Part shown: positions 12,072 to 24,013 of the stretch, one piece after another
How positions within the stretch are numbered: position 1 is the first letter of the stretch
How the letters are laid out: each line of letters opens with the position of its first letter
From: Gremmenia infestans
Taxonomy: Eukaryota > Ascomycota > Leotiomycetes > Helotiales > Hamatocanthoscyphaceae
Reading direction: 5' to 3'
DNA length: 64,000 nucleotides
Assembly: GCA_032629725.1 (NCBI GenBank)
Contig: JAFEVB010000007.1
Span: 434,001 to 498,000, forward strand
Position numbers and translations under genes: made by a program
Notes under the pieces: model-generated
What the model saw: the letters and a program-made list of their open reading frames with translations, nothing else
Databases searched by the model: none
What the model was told of the DNA's origin: nothing

Positions 12072-12801
12072 ATGTCTGTTCGTACTTTCTTCATTGCGGC
12101 TTTGCTTTCGGCTGGGTAAGCATGCTCCAACTCCTATCTTACACGTGTTTTAACAGCTTTTTAGTGGCCTGGCTGCCCCAGTAGCCCAGGCTCCAGCAGC
12201 CCCCTTCCCAACAGGCAGTTTCTCGTATCCTTCTCATTCATTCACGGGCACTGGTCCCCATCACCACCACCACCACCACCACCACTCCACAGGCTGGTCC
12301 CCCGGCCCAACCGCCCCAGCCTTCGAAAAGCGCGTCGCACAGGCACCCACCGGCTTCCCCACCCCGCCTTTTCCAACTGGTAGCGGTCCACCAGGCCCTC
12401 CCCCTCCGTTTCCAAGTGGCTCAGGTGGATTCTCACCAGGGCCCCCTCCTCCCTTCCCAACTGGCGGCGCTCCGCCACCAGCTGTTGCGAAGCGCCAACC
12501 TCCACCATCACACCCCTTCCCTCCCTTTCCAACCGGCACCGGTCCACCACACCCCCACCCTCCTTTCCCAAGTGGCTCGGGTGGATTCCCACCAGGACCT
12601 CCCCCTCCATTCCCAACCGGCTCATTCCCACCACCAGCCTTGGCAAAGCGCCAGCCTCCCCCACCGAGTGGCCGTCCAAGCGGGTTCCCTCCGGGCCCTC
12701 CAGGCCCCTCGGGTGGTTTCCCTCCAGGTCCTCCAGGCCCATCGGGTGGTTTCCCGCCAGGTCCTCCACCTCCTTTGCCTACTGGCTTCAAGCGTGTTTG
12801 A
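12072..12801 (+). CDS. Secreted Pro/Gly-rich precursor with Kex2-type (KR) sites
   Basis: The model is join(12072..12115,12165..12801), 226 residues. The first exon gives a signal peptide, MSVRTFFIAALLSAGG, probably cut near LA-AP. The mature part is almost wholly Pro, Gly, Phe, Ser and Thr, with repeated PPFPTG, PPFPSGSGG and PPGPPGPSGG units and nine consecutive His at 47-55. Lys-Arg pairs lie at 70-71 (FEKR), 124-125 (VAKR), 176-177 (LAKR) and 224-225 (FKR). They are 48-54 residues apart; two of the released peptides would start QPPP and one VAQAP. Regular dibasic sites after a signal peptide are the hallmark of fungal Kex2-processed repeat precursors, which yield pheromones, repellents or cyclic peptides. 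No cyclic-core Tyr motif and no modifying enzyme (UstYa type) is seen nearby. A cell-wall or spore-coat structural peptide is equally possible. The antiparallel 192-codon frame is a mirror of this repetitive sequence. Confidence 0.72.
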
Positions 12802-15800
12802 TGCTGAGGCCGAGTCTTTGGTCGGGCAGGTAGCTTCAATCCGAGCTGGAGTACGGAGTCTACATATGGAAATGAGTAGAGTCATAAAAAAGAGGGGTTC
12901 AATTCTTGTCAGCCGGTACTGAAGTTAAAAGGAGTGGTGGATGTGTTGATTATATTGTGGGTTTGGGGTTACTTTCTTCAGTATATATTTGAATTGATGT
13001 CTACCAAACACAAAGATTTGCAAGTGTGGTGTGAAGCGTAAAAAGTGTAGAAGTGGAATATGAGTGAATGAACTGGTGACCTTATTCTTAGTATATATAA
13101 GCAAACGCTACCGTCCTCGCTTCTCTCGAGCCATATACTTCTACCAGTAGTTGAAATTACATCTCATCCCTGCGAGGAAGATGTTTTAGATCTTGTTTTG
13201 TAATCACTTTAGTTTCCTCTGTCGTGTTACGAAAGGGGAAAACTAATAAATACACATAACTTGATGTCTAATCTGCCGTCCGTGAACGAGTTAAAACATG
13301 AATGACAGACAAGCAGAATTGACAGCAGACAACACCTTATTTACGTATCAAAGAACCACTCCTATCTTTGCCAAGTCTGAAAAGCCCCCTTCTTTGAACT
13401 TACCGTTCTTTTCATATGCATTCGATATTTAAGATCTGAGACACGCTTACCAACACCTTCAGGTAAGCATCAACCCGGTTTTATGTTTAGTGTAGAACTC
13501 TAGATGCCACAGGACGCTTTCATAACATCTATATATTGAATCTACCAAATTTTTACTCTCGTGGAGAAGGAGGAGAAGTGAATGAGGGGCTGGCTATAAG
13601 AGCTAAGCAGTAGCAGCATGGGCAATGGTAATCTTACAAGACCGCCTTTGCTTACATTATACTGCTACCAAAAGAGACAAGATAAAATGAAGACAAAAGC
13701 ACGAACGTAGACCTAGCACGACCAAAGTGAGTTTGAATTTCATAGCTGCACATTGTGTCCTGGGACGGAAAAGCTGCAGCTGGGGCATAAGAATGCTTGC
13801 AAGTGAAGAACAAGGCAGTCCACGGCGAAACCGTCTTATACAAGGAAAAGAGGCCTAGGCAAGCGCAACTAAGTAACGACCCGACCACCTTGCAACCCCA
13901 TTGAACAACCTGCAGCCTACCCAGTCCGCAATCGACATGGCCTGGTCGACGACTGGTTTGAAATGCATACTGTATGGGTACCGCAAATGTTCGAGGATTC
14001 AGAAGTAAAGATCGTCATCTCCATAGTACGTATTTGTAACAACCATGCGAACAACCAGTAGGTTCACCTGTTTGCTGTTAATGATCGACTTGCTGTCAAC
14101 TCCTACAAACAGTTACCGGGACTTACTTGAACGGGGACTGTGAGATAAAAGTTTACAAGTGCTTCACTGGATATATACATACCCGTCGCTTCTTTTTAGA
14201 TGATGTAAGTCTTACCTAGACAGCATCTTCGTTCCGTTGCAGATATAGCTCGTTGCCAAGTATCTGAAGACTCTCTGCTTTCGAGGATTTGACGCACGCT
14301 GCTTTGAGTATATATATATCACGCGAGAATTCTTTGTAGAGATGGGTTGCATGTTCGATCCCTTGAGGACTTAAATTCAATTAGTTCATTGAATTGATGG
14401 ATTTCACATGGAGGATGGGAATCGTTGCCGCCCTTGGAGGAGTACGAGTCAAATGGAGGCAGTGAATCCATTGGGTAGCTTTGCTACGGAGATACACTCC
14501 AAGTCATATATTAATAAGCAAGTCCGCCTTCTTGACCTTTCTTCACTTCCAACTGAAAAGTGGAACCATCAAGCATTGCGGCGTACCATTGAATACGCGC
14601 ACAAGCTGAGATATGATATGTGTATAAACTTATGTCTTGCGTTTAACTCGACGGAAGAAAACTCCCAATATATGAATGTGTAAGGAGGGAAAGTTTTGCC
14701 ATCTGGATGCGTATATGTAGCGAGCGAACGAGAAATCGGGGATGTCAGCAGTCAAGGACCTGACAGCATATTCTAGTGCATCATATGCTTACATGGATTG
14801 AATTTTCAACATCTCGAACCCGTGCCCTATGGCCAAATTCCGTATTTTTGCTTGATGCAGCGAATACTCCTAGACAACCCAAGCCAAGCATGCATATGAC
14901 GGCCGGGTAAGCTAAGCAATGAAGGACTTTTTAGCCCTGGTTATACTACAAATCTGGAGCTCGGCGAGAGACCTTTATACTACGTATACAACTATACTCT
15001 CTTTGAATACAAAATACAAGATATTTACAAAATACACTTTAGTTCCCGTAAAATCTCATCCTCTTAAGTCTAAAGATGGATTTCTTACTAAAATATAAGA
15101 CTTTTTACTAATTTCACCTTAAGGAATAGGCGCGTCTACTAAACAGTTTATGGCAGCCTATTATTTACTTGTCTCTTTGAAACCTATAGCTCGCTAAACG
15201 TCAAGACTCGAATGAAAAATATAAGACTTCAAGTAAATAGGTATGTGGACTTGTAAAGGAAAGGTACTTAGTTACCTAGGTACCGAGGTATCAAATGATC
15301 GAGGAACAAATTCTCACCAAGGCCGTGACGACATAAGTAACATTTCAAAGGAGAGGGACAAAGCGTAAAAGTCGATCTGCTAGATAATGACGCCGCCTCG
15401 CTGAAAGTGTGATCAAAATGGGCTGTCTGGCTGGATCTCGCAATGGTCAATGGAAAACAGCGATTGAACTACCGAGGTAACAATCAAAGGAAAAGTAAAA
15501 TCACAAACTGCCCACAAACAGCTCTCGTGACACGAAAATGCGTCTGTCTGGCACTAATAGTAACGACGCCTACTGTACTGCGTTATTTGAGTGAGACAGT
15601 GTACTATTTAGTATCTTTTTCCCCCTTTTGCGGGGTTCAGGTAGGTTAGTGTCCCTCACTTGTTTTCATCGTCCCATAATCTAGATCTCCCCTGGGTGAA
15701 GAAGGTACCGGAGTCCGGAGTATACCCAAGCAGGGCAGGGCAGGGGGCAGGCCTGTGATGATCACTGCACGCGAGCGATAAAAATGGATACTGTACTTAC

Positions 15801-16812
15801 AGTAGTACGAGTAATCCCTACAAGCTCGCGGAGCAGGACTTCGGGAAAAGGCCTTTTATTTTTTATTTTTTTTTAGTTGCGCTACGACCTCGACGGAGAT
15901 GGACGCATGATTCGAGATGAGAAAGGAAGATTATTAAGCAGCTGAAAGAAAGGGAAAGAATGGTGATTGATGGTTTGGAACATAATTTCATGGGCGGTAT
16001 TTGTGGCTGATGGGGTGATAATAGGACTGCTGGATGAAGGTGAGTGGCGGGGTATTATCGGTTTAGTAACTACCTACCTATGGAGTTGGGATTCTAGTGA
16101 GATTCAGAACTAGACATCTTTTGTAGTCCATGATTTGACTCGAGATGCAATGAAACAAGCCCGACATTAAAGAACTCGGGTATGCCAAGAATCTGAATAA
16201 TCATTCAGACCCGTTTTCTCCACAGACTTGTGCATTTCGCACTCAGCGGCAAATTAAATGGGAACGTAGGTATGAGATGTATCAAGGCAGGAGTAGAAGT
16301 AGGAGAGGCCAGACCGTCCAGGGATCTCTCGGCATTGGCTCGAGGCAATGCGGCAATGTGGAAGTTGTACCTAAGGTGTGGCGGGGAAACTATCCAGAAT
16401 TAAGGACGGATACCTAATAAAGTAGGTACAGGACTGAGTTTTTATGGAAGTTGAACCTCGTGACATACCTACATGGAACGGGAGTATTGAAGGAAGTTGC
16501 GTTCTTTACTTACACGAAACGCGGTTTGCGTTGTACTGTGTTGGCAATACCTTAGGCAGTGTAAAGTAAGTGCATGCAGATTTCATCAGTACTGCAGAAT
16601 CATACTCTAATTAATTCTCTTGGCTTCCCAGATAGTACAGTACTCCTCCCTGACTGACCCTGAGTTTTGGAAAAACCTGGAGCTCTGGAGATCTGGAGTT
16701 GTGGAGTCTCCAAGCTCCAACTCATGTATGTCCTCGGCCAAATACTGGAGTTAGGATACTCCGCCATGGTAAATGGTCCCATAATGGCCTTTTTACGTTT
16801 TTAATGGTTTGA

Positions 16813-16857
16813 TACCTACCTACCTACCTACCTACCTACCTACCTACCTACCTACCT
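16813..16857. repeat. (TACC)n microsatellite
   Basis: About eleven uninterrupted copies of the tetranucleotide TACC. Confidence 0.95.
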
Positions 16858-17280
16858 AGTCTAAGTCTAAGCCGCACCAAAAAAGGGCCGAAACGAGTGA
16901 GAAATAGTTTGCTAGGAGATATCCGCCGCCATGGAAACGAGTCTACAAGCGGCGTTTCCGGAATGAGACAGCTGCAGCTGGTTGGGTGTAGTGTGGTTTC
17001 CTATTTCGTGGTAACAGTGGCAGGGCACATGACTTGAAGGTACCGGTACTCGTACAATCCCAACCACTTATTGTGGTACAATGAAAGGCATTACTGGTAC
17101 ATTGGTACATTGGTACCCTTGGTGCAAACTCAATGAATTGTTCTATTACAATCCTTTACTCGCACTCACTACTAGATAGATACATGAATCATTCTCCAGC
17201 TTAGTTGTAATTGCAGATAGAAGATTAATAACCCAATCCATCCTTTCATCTCTTTCCTTTCCGTTTCCAGCTCCAGCTCC

Positions 17281-17345
17281 TACTCCAGTCCAGCTCTACT
17301 CCAGTCCAGCTCTACTCCAGTCCAGCTCTAGTCCAGCTCTAGTCC
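17281..17345. repeat. 16-bp tandem repeat TACTCCAGTCCAGCTC
   Basis: Three exact copies (17281-17328) are followed by shortened TAGTCCAGCTC units. Non-coding, about 0.7 kb upstream of the sugar transporter. Confidence 0.9.
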
Positions 17346-17758
17346 ATCGCCGGATAATGTCCACATTCCAATCGGCCCTTTTTTGCATGGGTAATAAACG
17401 TGCAGCGGGGAAGATGCAATGTGGCTTGCGTTCTGGATGCTGGGCTGGCGATGAGGATGGGGATGGCACGGGCCACATTGGAGAAATCATTTTTCTCCAT
17501 GACACGCTTCCACGCTCCACGGTCCACGCTCCACGCTCCACCACCCACCAATTCTCCATTCCCCAAACCCCAATTCCCATGAACACGGCTCACTACTAAC
17601 AACACGCCAGACATGGATATGGCACAATGAGCCCCATGAGCCCCATCTCTCATCCAGGCCGAGGAAGGGCACAAGACTGCCTGGTTTGGGTTACTCACTC
17701 CCTGCAAGTACTCAATTTATTTTCCTCGTCAATCTCCTGTCAATAGTCCCCGCTGAAA

Positions 17759-17767
17759 TATAAATAT
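17759..17767 (+). promoter_or_regulatory. TATA box of the sugar transporter gene
   Basis: TATAAATAT lies 257 bases before the start codon at 18024 and is followed by a pyrimidine-rich leader. Confidence 0.45.
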
Positions 17768-18023
17768 CCTTCTTCTCCCACGCTGTTTTCGTTGTTGTCG
17801 CCGTGGAATGTGCACTTGAAAACGTTCGTCGATCAACTTTCATCAGCATCATCGTAGTTGCCTATTTCGAACAATATCGCCGCCCACTTTCTTTGTTCTC
17901 ATTTGTCTATAAAGAAACCCTCCGACTTGCATCGTACAACAATAAACCCTTCCGTCACTGGACCTCCTACCCCTTCACCTACAAAGTATATACACCCGAA
18001 AACCAACTGGTAACAACTTCAAA

Positions 18024-19818
18024 ATGTCTGCTCTCCACGCTACCGCCGATGTCTCTCGCATCGAGGCGCCGGTGACCATCAAAGCCTACCTGATGTGTGC
18101 CTTTGCTTCTTTCGGTGGCATCTTCTTCGGATTCGACTCTGGATATATCTCTGGTGTTATGGGCATGAACTACTTCATCCACCTCTACACCGGAATCCCA
18201 ATTCCTGCTAGCGATGCCTCGGCAGCTGTCCAGAAGGCTTTCACCCTCCCCGCCTGGAAGAAATCCCTGATCACTTCTATTCTCTCTGCTGGTACTTTCT
18301 TCGGTGCTCTGATCGCTGGTGATCTCGCTGATTGTAAGTCTTTAATTCCGTCATGTCTTTTCTCAAGACCCCCACGCTAACAACTCTTCTTTCCAGGGTT
18401 TGGTCGCCGAACTACGATTATCATGGGCTGCGCTATCTTCATCGTCGGTGTCATTCTGCAAACTGCCTCCACTGGCCTCGGCCTCCTTGTAGCTGGTCGC
18501 TTGATTGCTGGTTTTGGTGTCGGATTCGTGTCAGCTATCATCGTTCTATACATGTCTGAGATCGCACCTAAAAAAGTCCGTGGCGCCATTGTGTCGGGCT
18601 ATCAGTTCTGCATTACTATTGGTCTTCTGCTTTCTTCCTGCGTCGATTATGGCACTCAGAATAGAAACGATACTGGTTCCTATAGAATCCCAATTGCCAT
18701 TCAAATGGCCTGGGCTATTATCCTTGCCATCGGGCTCTTCCTCCTTCCCGAGTCCCCACGTTACTATGTCAAGAAGGGCAATCTTGAAATGGCTTCCAAG
18801 GTCTTGATTCGTCTCCGTAAGTAATCCAATATTCGGCCACAGTCAAGAACGACTGCTGATTTTGTTTATAGGCGGTGAACCCGAAGGCTCTGAATACATC
18901 CAGCAGGAATTGGCCGAAATTGTCGCAAACCACGAATACGAATTATCCGTTATCCCAGCCACGGGCTACTTTGGGACCTGGTTGAACTGCTTCAAGGGCG
19001 GACTTAGGAATCCTTCCTCCAACTTGCGCCGAACCATCCTCGGAACCTCGCTCCAGATGATGCAACAGTGGACTGGTATCAACTTCATCTTTTACTTCGG
19101 CACTACGTTCTTCAAGACTTTGGGCACGATCAAGAACCCCTTCCTCATCGGTCTCATTACCACTCTGGTAAATGTTTGCTCTACACCCATCTCGTTCTAC
19201 ATCATCGAGCGCTTCGGCCGTCGTACAATCCTCATCTACGGCGCATTGGGCATGTTGATCTGTGAATTTATCGTTGGTATCGTTGGTGTCACAGCCGGTC
19301 GTGAGAGTGAGCATAACACCTCGGCCGTTTCCTCTCAAATTGCCTTTATCTGCATCTACATCTTCTTCTTCGCTACTACCTGGGGGCCCGGCGCTTGGGT
19401 ATTGATCGGTGAGATCTTCCCCCTTCCAATCCGCTCCCGCGGTGTCGCCCTATCCACCGCCTCCAACTGGCTGTGGAACTGCATCATCGCTGTCATCACC
19501 CCCTACATGGTAGGCAGCGATCCTGGAGAAGCCAACCTCCAATCCCGCGTCTTCTTCGTCTGGGGTTCCCTCTGTACCGCCTGCTTCATCTACTCATACC
19601 TTCTCATCCCTGAGACCAAGGGTTTGTCACTTGAGCAGGTCGACCGCATGTTAGAGGAGACTACCCCACGTACTTCCGCCAAGTGGGTTCCACATAGCAC
19701 TTTCGCTGCTGATGCTGGTATGACTGATAAAGGCACACTGGCCCCAGAGGTCATTGAGAAGGTTGTGCATCACCAGGCCGAGCACACCAACAAGGCTGAT
19801 GCAATTTCGACTGTCTAA
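18024..19818 (+). CDS. MFS sugar (hexose-type) transporter
   Basis: The model is join(18024..18333,18397..18816,18872..19818), 558 residues. It has the 12-helix sugar-porter signatures: FFGFDSGYISGVMGM in helix 1, WFGRRTTI after helix 2, the ribose/sugar motif with LYMSEIAPKKVRGA, PESPRYYVKKG closing the first half, QQWTGINFIFYFGTTFF in helix 7, ERFGRR, and PETKGLSLEQVD at the C-terminus. Length is normal for fungal monosaccharide transporters in the high-affinity glucose (Rgt2/MstA-like) group. It imports sugars by proton symport or facilitated diffusion at the plasma membrane. The substrate cannot be fixed from sequence. Both introns (63 and 55 nt) have good consensus ends. Confidence 0.93.
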
Positions 19819-20238
19819 ATGTACGCTAAACATAGTCATTGCGTGGCGTTTTGGGATTTCAAATGGGAAGGGAAGGTGCAGGTTCAGCGAGGAAATATTT
19901 GCTACGAGCCTACGACGTTAATGATACACAAGACCTGTGTATAGAAGTTGGCTAGCTTTGTAAGTTACTTAGTCAATATAGCTACTCTGCTCTGATTTCA
20001 AAAGACATTAATATTTAAGGCTTTTGCGTTCTGTTCGTGATATGTGAATTCTGCGGGTGCTTGCTCGTCGTTGATTAGCGCTGTTTTCTTGACGCCCGCG
20101 AGAAAGTCTCATTCGAATGATTAAGTGTTAAAATCAACTAGTAGACATTAAAGATTAGTAGGAATAAGTTCCACTTTTTATGTCTAGTACATAAAAGGAC
20201 AATAAAGAGTTGAAGGGTCATAATGGGCGCTCCTTCTA

Positions 20239-20267
20239 TAGGGAAGGCCGTAAAACACTACAGGAGT
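20239..20267 (+). repeat. Dispersed repeat terminus, copy A
   Basis: GGGAAGGCCGTAAAACACTA followed by CAGGAG closely matches the right terminus of the TTAA-flanked MITE at 43311-43521 and copy B at 22890-22918. No left partner was found nearby. Confidence 0.6.
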
Positions 20268-20792
20268 CAGAAGGGTTTTAGCCGAAACCCCCTATTAATT
20301 AAAATTGACGGTATACCCGCCCCCCCCGTTCCCTCCAAATCAGATCTTGACTATGGCGGTTTTTATCATACTTTCGGACATATCAATTTCTCTACTTTAA
20401 TCGATTTTCAACATCGCCATATAATAGTTCCAATGATTCTAATCGGTAAGAACTACTATTCAAGTGATTCATAATAAGGTTTACCAATCCAAATATCTAG
20501 TTACAGGGAGGTTATGCTTTTTTCTAGGGTAAGTCACATGACGGCTTTAAGCTAGTAAAGTCTTAAGCCTTGGCCTACGTTTTGTAATCTAGAGCTAATA
20601 GGAAGCTTAGAGCAGTTGCTGCTTCCTATATAGAGTAATTTTGTGCTCTGTTAGCTCTATAGTTTAGCCTATTTAGGAAGCTTGCGCAACTGCTAGTAGA
20701 CGCTTAGTCAGCGATATAAGGCTTAACCTCTGCATTGCTTATAGCCTAGAATAGCAAAAAAGATTCTATTCTGTATTTAAGAAGATAAAATA

Positions 20793-20855
20793 GTAATCTA
20801 ATCGGTAGAATATAGTTTATATTGATAAATAAACTACTTCTACCGATTAGAATTA
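20793..20855. repeat. 28-bp inverted repeat (hairpin)
   Basis: The left arm contains CTAATCGGTAGAATATAGTT and the right arm (20828-20855) contains AAACTACTTCTACCGATTAG. They pair almost perfectly over 28 bases with a 7-base loop. It resembles an internal or terminal palindrome of a MITE. CTAATCGGTA also occurs once more at about 20436. Confidence 0.75.
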
Positions 20856-20981
20856 CTATAAGTAGTATGCTGATGCCAAATTAATTATATAATTCATAGT
20901 AAGTAAGAAAAAATTGATGTGTCCGACGATATGATAAAAAATCGCCATACTTAACCTTCGCCATGTCACTTCACAGTATCC

Positions 20982-22646
20982 TCAAGGAGTATCGTGCTTT
21001 TCTCGGAGTATTTGCTCTGCTTCAAGTTCTCTGTTAATATCAAGTCCTTCTGTAAACGCACTCGTCACGAGGCCAACAAAGGCCAAGCCTGCCATGATAG
21101 CCCAGACGACCTTGAGACTGTCTGCATATGCCTCAATAATCATGACACGCTCAGGCGACTCCTTGTCCAGTGCCTTGACAATCTGCACAAGCGCACTCGC
21201 CTCCTTGGCGAGACTAGATGCTTGGGATGCGAGTGCTGGGTATGCCCTCAACTTGATAGCAAATTGTGTTTGGAATATTGCACCCCCTATTGCAAGGCCG
21301 ACGCACTGCCCAAAGGAGTGCGAGAACGTATACATGGACGCTGCATATGCCACGTCTTTTTCCTCTGCCCCAGCTTGCGCGCCATAAGAAAGACTGCAGT
21401 AGAGCATGCCCAGGCCAAGGCCTGGCACGAGATTTATAAACAGCCATTGCGGTATTGTCGTGTAAGGTCTTAGTAGGTAGAGGAGTCCCATGCCTAGAAC
21501 ACTCAGAAACCAACCGGTCCAGACTGCCCATCGAAAGCGACCCCACCTGCTGACTAGCACTCCAACGACGACTGATGCAGGCGCGACGGTGAAGGTCTCG
21601 GGGAAGGCTGCAACACCCGAGATGGTTGGACTGTAGCCTTTGACGCACTCGTAGTAGAGCGGCATATAGTAAAGCAGACACCAAAGTATAACGCCATGAA
21701 GAAAGGTGCCCAAGTAACTGATCAAAGCTGTTCGCTGCTTGAAGATGGCAATTCGGATTATTGGATCAACTGGGACTTTGGCTTCGTAAAAGACGAAGCC
21801 AGCAAGTCCAACGACACCTAGAATCACAGGTAAAAGTGTTCGCCATGAGGACCATTGAAACATGATATTGCCCCAGGACACAGCCATCACGAAACTCGTG
21901 GCAGAAGAAGTGAGTAGAAAGACTCCCACCCAATCGAACTTGATAACCTTTGGGATGAAAGATCCCGGAACTCTGTTCAGTTTGAGGAATGCCATGACCG
22001 CAACGAAACCGATGCCACAGATTGGAAGATTAATCCAAAAGATCCAAGTCCAGGATGCGGCCTGAGCCAAACCCCCACCTATTACCGGCCCAGTCACAGA
22101 TCCAATCGCCCATACTGCGTTCTGGAAGCCAAACCATTTTCCTCGCTCCCGCAAAGGCACAAGATCGGTAATGATGATTTCCGTCAGACAGATAATACCT
22201 CCCCCACCAGAACCCTGGACACTACGCCCAACGAGTAGGGTGGTGAAGTTCTTAGCAACAGCGGCGACTATCGATCCAACAGTAAAGAGTTCAAGCGCGA
22301 GGATAACGAGATGTTTGCGACCAAACGTTTGAGACAATGATCCGAATGTGAGCTGGAAGACCGTGCTGGTGAGTAGAAAGGACGTCCCGGCCCAAAAGGC
22401 TTCAATTGCAGAACCGTCGAGGTCTTGAGATATGATCTGCAGTATCAGTCAGATATATGGTATATGAGAAGAGGGGCTGTAAGTTACAGGTAGAGCGGTT
22501 GATAATGAAGTAGCGTCCAGGGCGGCAGCAAAGATTACAATCAGGAGACTGCCAAAAGCCGCGTAGAAACGAAGGCCAGGGTGAAATTCCGAAGAGCCGG
22601 CTGCAGTTGGCTCAGCAGTTGACTCAGTGGCGGCGGAGGTTTCCAT
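20982..22646 (-). CDS. MFS drug/metabolite efflux pump (DHA2, 14-TM type)
   Basis: The model is complement(join(20982..22436,22488..22646)), 537 residues, with a 51-nt phase-0 intron. The N-terminus is acidic and Thr/Ser-rich. Helix 1 has FAAALDATSLSTALP, close to the LDxTIVNVALP motif of DHA2 pumps. Then come FGRKHLVILA, VGRSVQGSGGGGI and motif C, GSVTGPVIGGGLAQAASWTW. The remaining helices bring the total to about 14. Fungal relatives export toxins, fungicides or secondary metabolites across the plasma membrane. No biosynthetic cluster is adjacent, so the substrate is unknown. Repeat-terminus copies lie on both sides (20239 and 22890). Confidence 0.9.
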
Positions 22647-23467
22647 GAGGGATATGATCTTTGAATATCTGTATAGGTCTTCGAACTAGAGGAGAGAAAC
22701 CGTCTGGGTGCGTTGTGGATTGAGAGTCACATCATGAAGAAGTCAAGTAAAAAGGCTGAGATGGAATCTCGGAAAACGTTGCATGGTTTGATTACCACCC
22801 CTGACTTTCCATATCTATCTCGTATGGTATCTTGCGGCCTTCTCGCTATTCAGGATGAAGTTGAGGGTTATTGATTAGCGGGCCTTTGGTAGGGAAGACC
22901 GTTAAAAACTGTAGGAGATACCCAAGTCCTAGATCAAAAGGGGACAGCCAAAGCGAGCGAGCGAATGAATGTGGGCATAGAGTATATTACTAAGCATTCT
23001 CCTTTACCAAGGTTTGTATGGCAGTCTAAATCCGGAAATAAAGCAGCTTTGCACAAAGTGAGTGGATTTTGCAATTGACTAAAGGGTAAATTAAAGCGCG
23101 CAATACTTATCAGGAAAGAGCAAAGATCTAATGGAGGGGGTTGTGCTTGCACGAAGGTCCGAAACCAACGTATGGGATTTGCTTGACCTTCATTTGGGAA
23201 ATTTATGCGACTTCTTATATGGCTGCGCCGATGAGAACACTTCTAGGAGTAAAGATTGAAGGAAATGGAGCCAGTTGTTAAATAAGAAATCATCACAAGT
23301 CATGCCGAAGTGCTTCACTCCACGTGATGCGGGGAGAAACTGCGCTAAAAGAAGCGAGCTTCGCACTTTGAAAATCGCTTTCAAGATTGCAGGATCGCAG
23401 GAAAATTAAATCAACGATCAACGACACCTCGACAACTACCCTCCCTCCCAAATCCAAAGCCGCAATC
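22647..23467. other. Divergent promoter region between the MFS pump and eS17
   Basis: No gene. Repeat-terminus copy B lies at 22890-22918. The last 120 bases before 23468 are consistent with a ribosomal-protein leader; an intron in the untranslated leader cannot be excluded. Confidence 0.5.
22890..22918 (+). repeat. Dispersed repeat terminus, copy B
   Basis: GGGAAGACCGTTAAAAACTG followed by TAGGAG aligns with copy A and with the right end of the 43.3-kb MITE. The upstream GGGCCTTTGGTA also resembles the sequence before copy A. Confidence 0.55.
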
Positions 23468-24013
23468 ATGGGTCGCGTTCGTACCAAGACCGTCAAGAAG
23501 TCCGCCAAGGTCATCATTGAGCGTTACTACCCCAAGTTGACCCTCGATTTCGAGACCAACAAGAGAATCTGCGATGAGATTGCCATCATTGCCTCTAAGC
23601 GTCTCCGCAACAAGGTACGACCAGCACCATATAATGAGGGATTGAAGCAGCTCCTAACATATGAGATTAGATTGCAGGTTACACTACCCATTTGATGAAG
23701 CGTATTCAGCGTGGTCCCGTCCGTGGTATCTCCTTCAAGCTTCAAGAAGAGGAGAGAGAGCGCAAGGATCAATACGTTCCCGAAGTGTCTGCTCTTGACT
23801 TCAGCCAAAGCGAATCTGGACAGCTCGAGGTCGACAGCGAGACAAAGGATCTGCTCAAGAACCTTGGTGTAAGTTTTGGGATACATCTGATTTTGAAGAC
23901 AATTTCTCACATTCGCGCAGTTCGACTCCATCCCAGTCAATGTCGTTGCCGTCTCCCAACAACAAACCGTCGAGCGCCCTCGCCGATTCAACGACCGCCC
24001 TGCACGAACATAG
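23468..24013 (+). CDS. rps17: 40S ribosomal protein eS17
   Basis: The model is join(23468..23614,23671..23868,23921..24013), 145 residues. It starts MGRVRTKTVKKSAKVIIERY and contains FETNKRICDEIAIIASKRLR, AGYTTHLMKRIQRGPVRGIS and LDFSQSESGQLEVD, which is eS17 throughout and full length. It is a small-subunit component near the mRNA channel. The first intron must end at the earlier ATTAG (23670); using the next AG seven bases later shifts the frame to an immediate stop. The third exon supplies FDSIPVNVVAVSQQQ and a basic tail. Confidence 0.97.

Larger units (their letters stand above)
12802..18023. other. 5.2-kb gene-poor region with microsatellites
   Basis: No gene can be supported. A 91-codon open frame (14408-14683) starts with ATG but matches no family I know. 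Low-complexity features include a TACC tract, a 16-bp tandem repeat, a TCCACGC-rich run near 17507-17545 and repeated GGTACATT near 17090-17115. TACTGTA-type palindromic heptamers recur. The final 300 bases hold the promoter and leader of the sugar transporter. Confidence 0.5.
19819..20981. other. AT-rich intergenic DNA with transposon relics
   Basis: An 83-codon open stretch at 20223-20474 begins inside a repeat-terminus copy and matches no known family. From about 20500 the sequence is rich in CTA/TAG and TTAG words, as expected from repeat-induced point mutation of an old repeat. A strong hairpin sits at 20793-20855. Confidence 0.45.

Noticed and set aside
12242..12839. Minus-strand open frames of 175-192 codons opposite the Pro-rich precursor
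   Set aside because: They mirror the repetitive Pro/Gly codons; the plus strand has a signal peptide, a proper intron and KR sites.
17296..17707. Overlapping frames on both strands near the 16-bp repeats
   Set aside because: Created by low-complexity repeats (TCCAGC, TCCACGC); no conserved motif.
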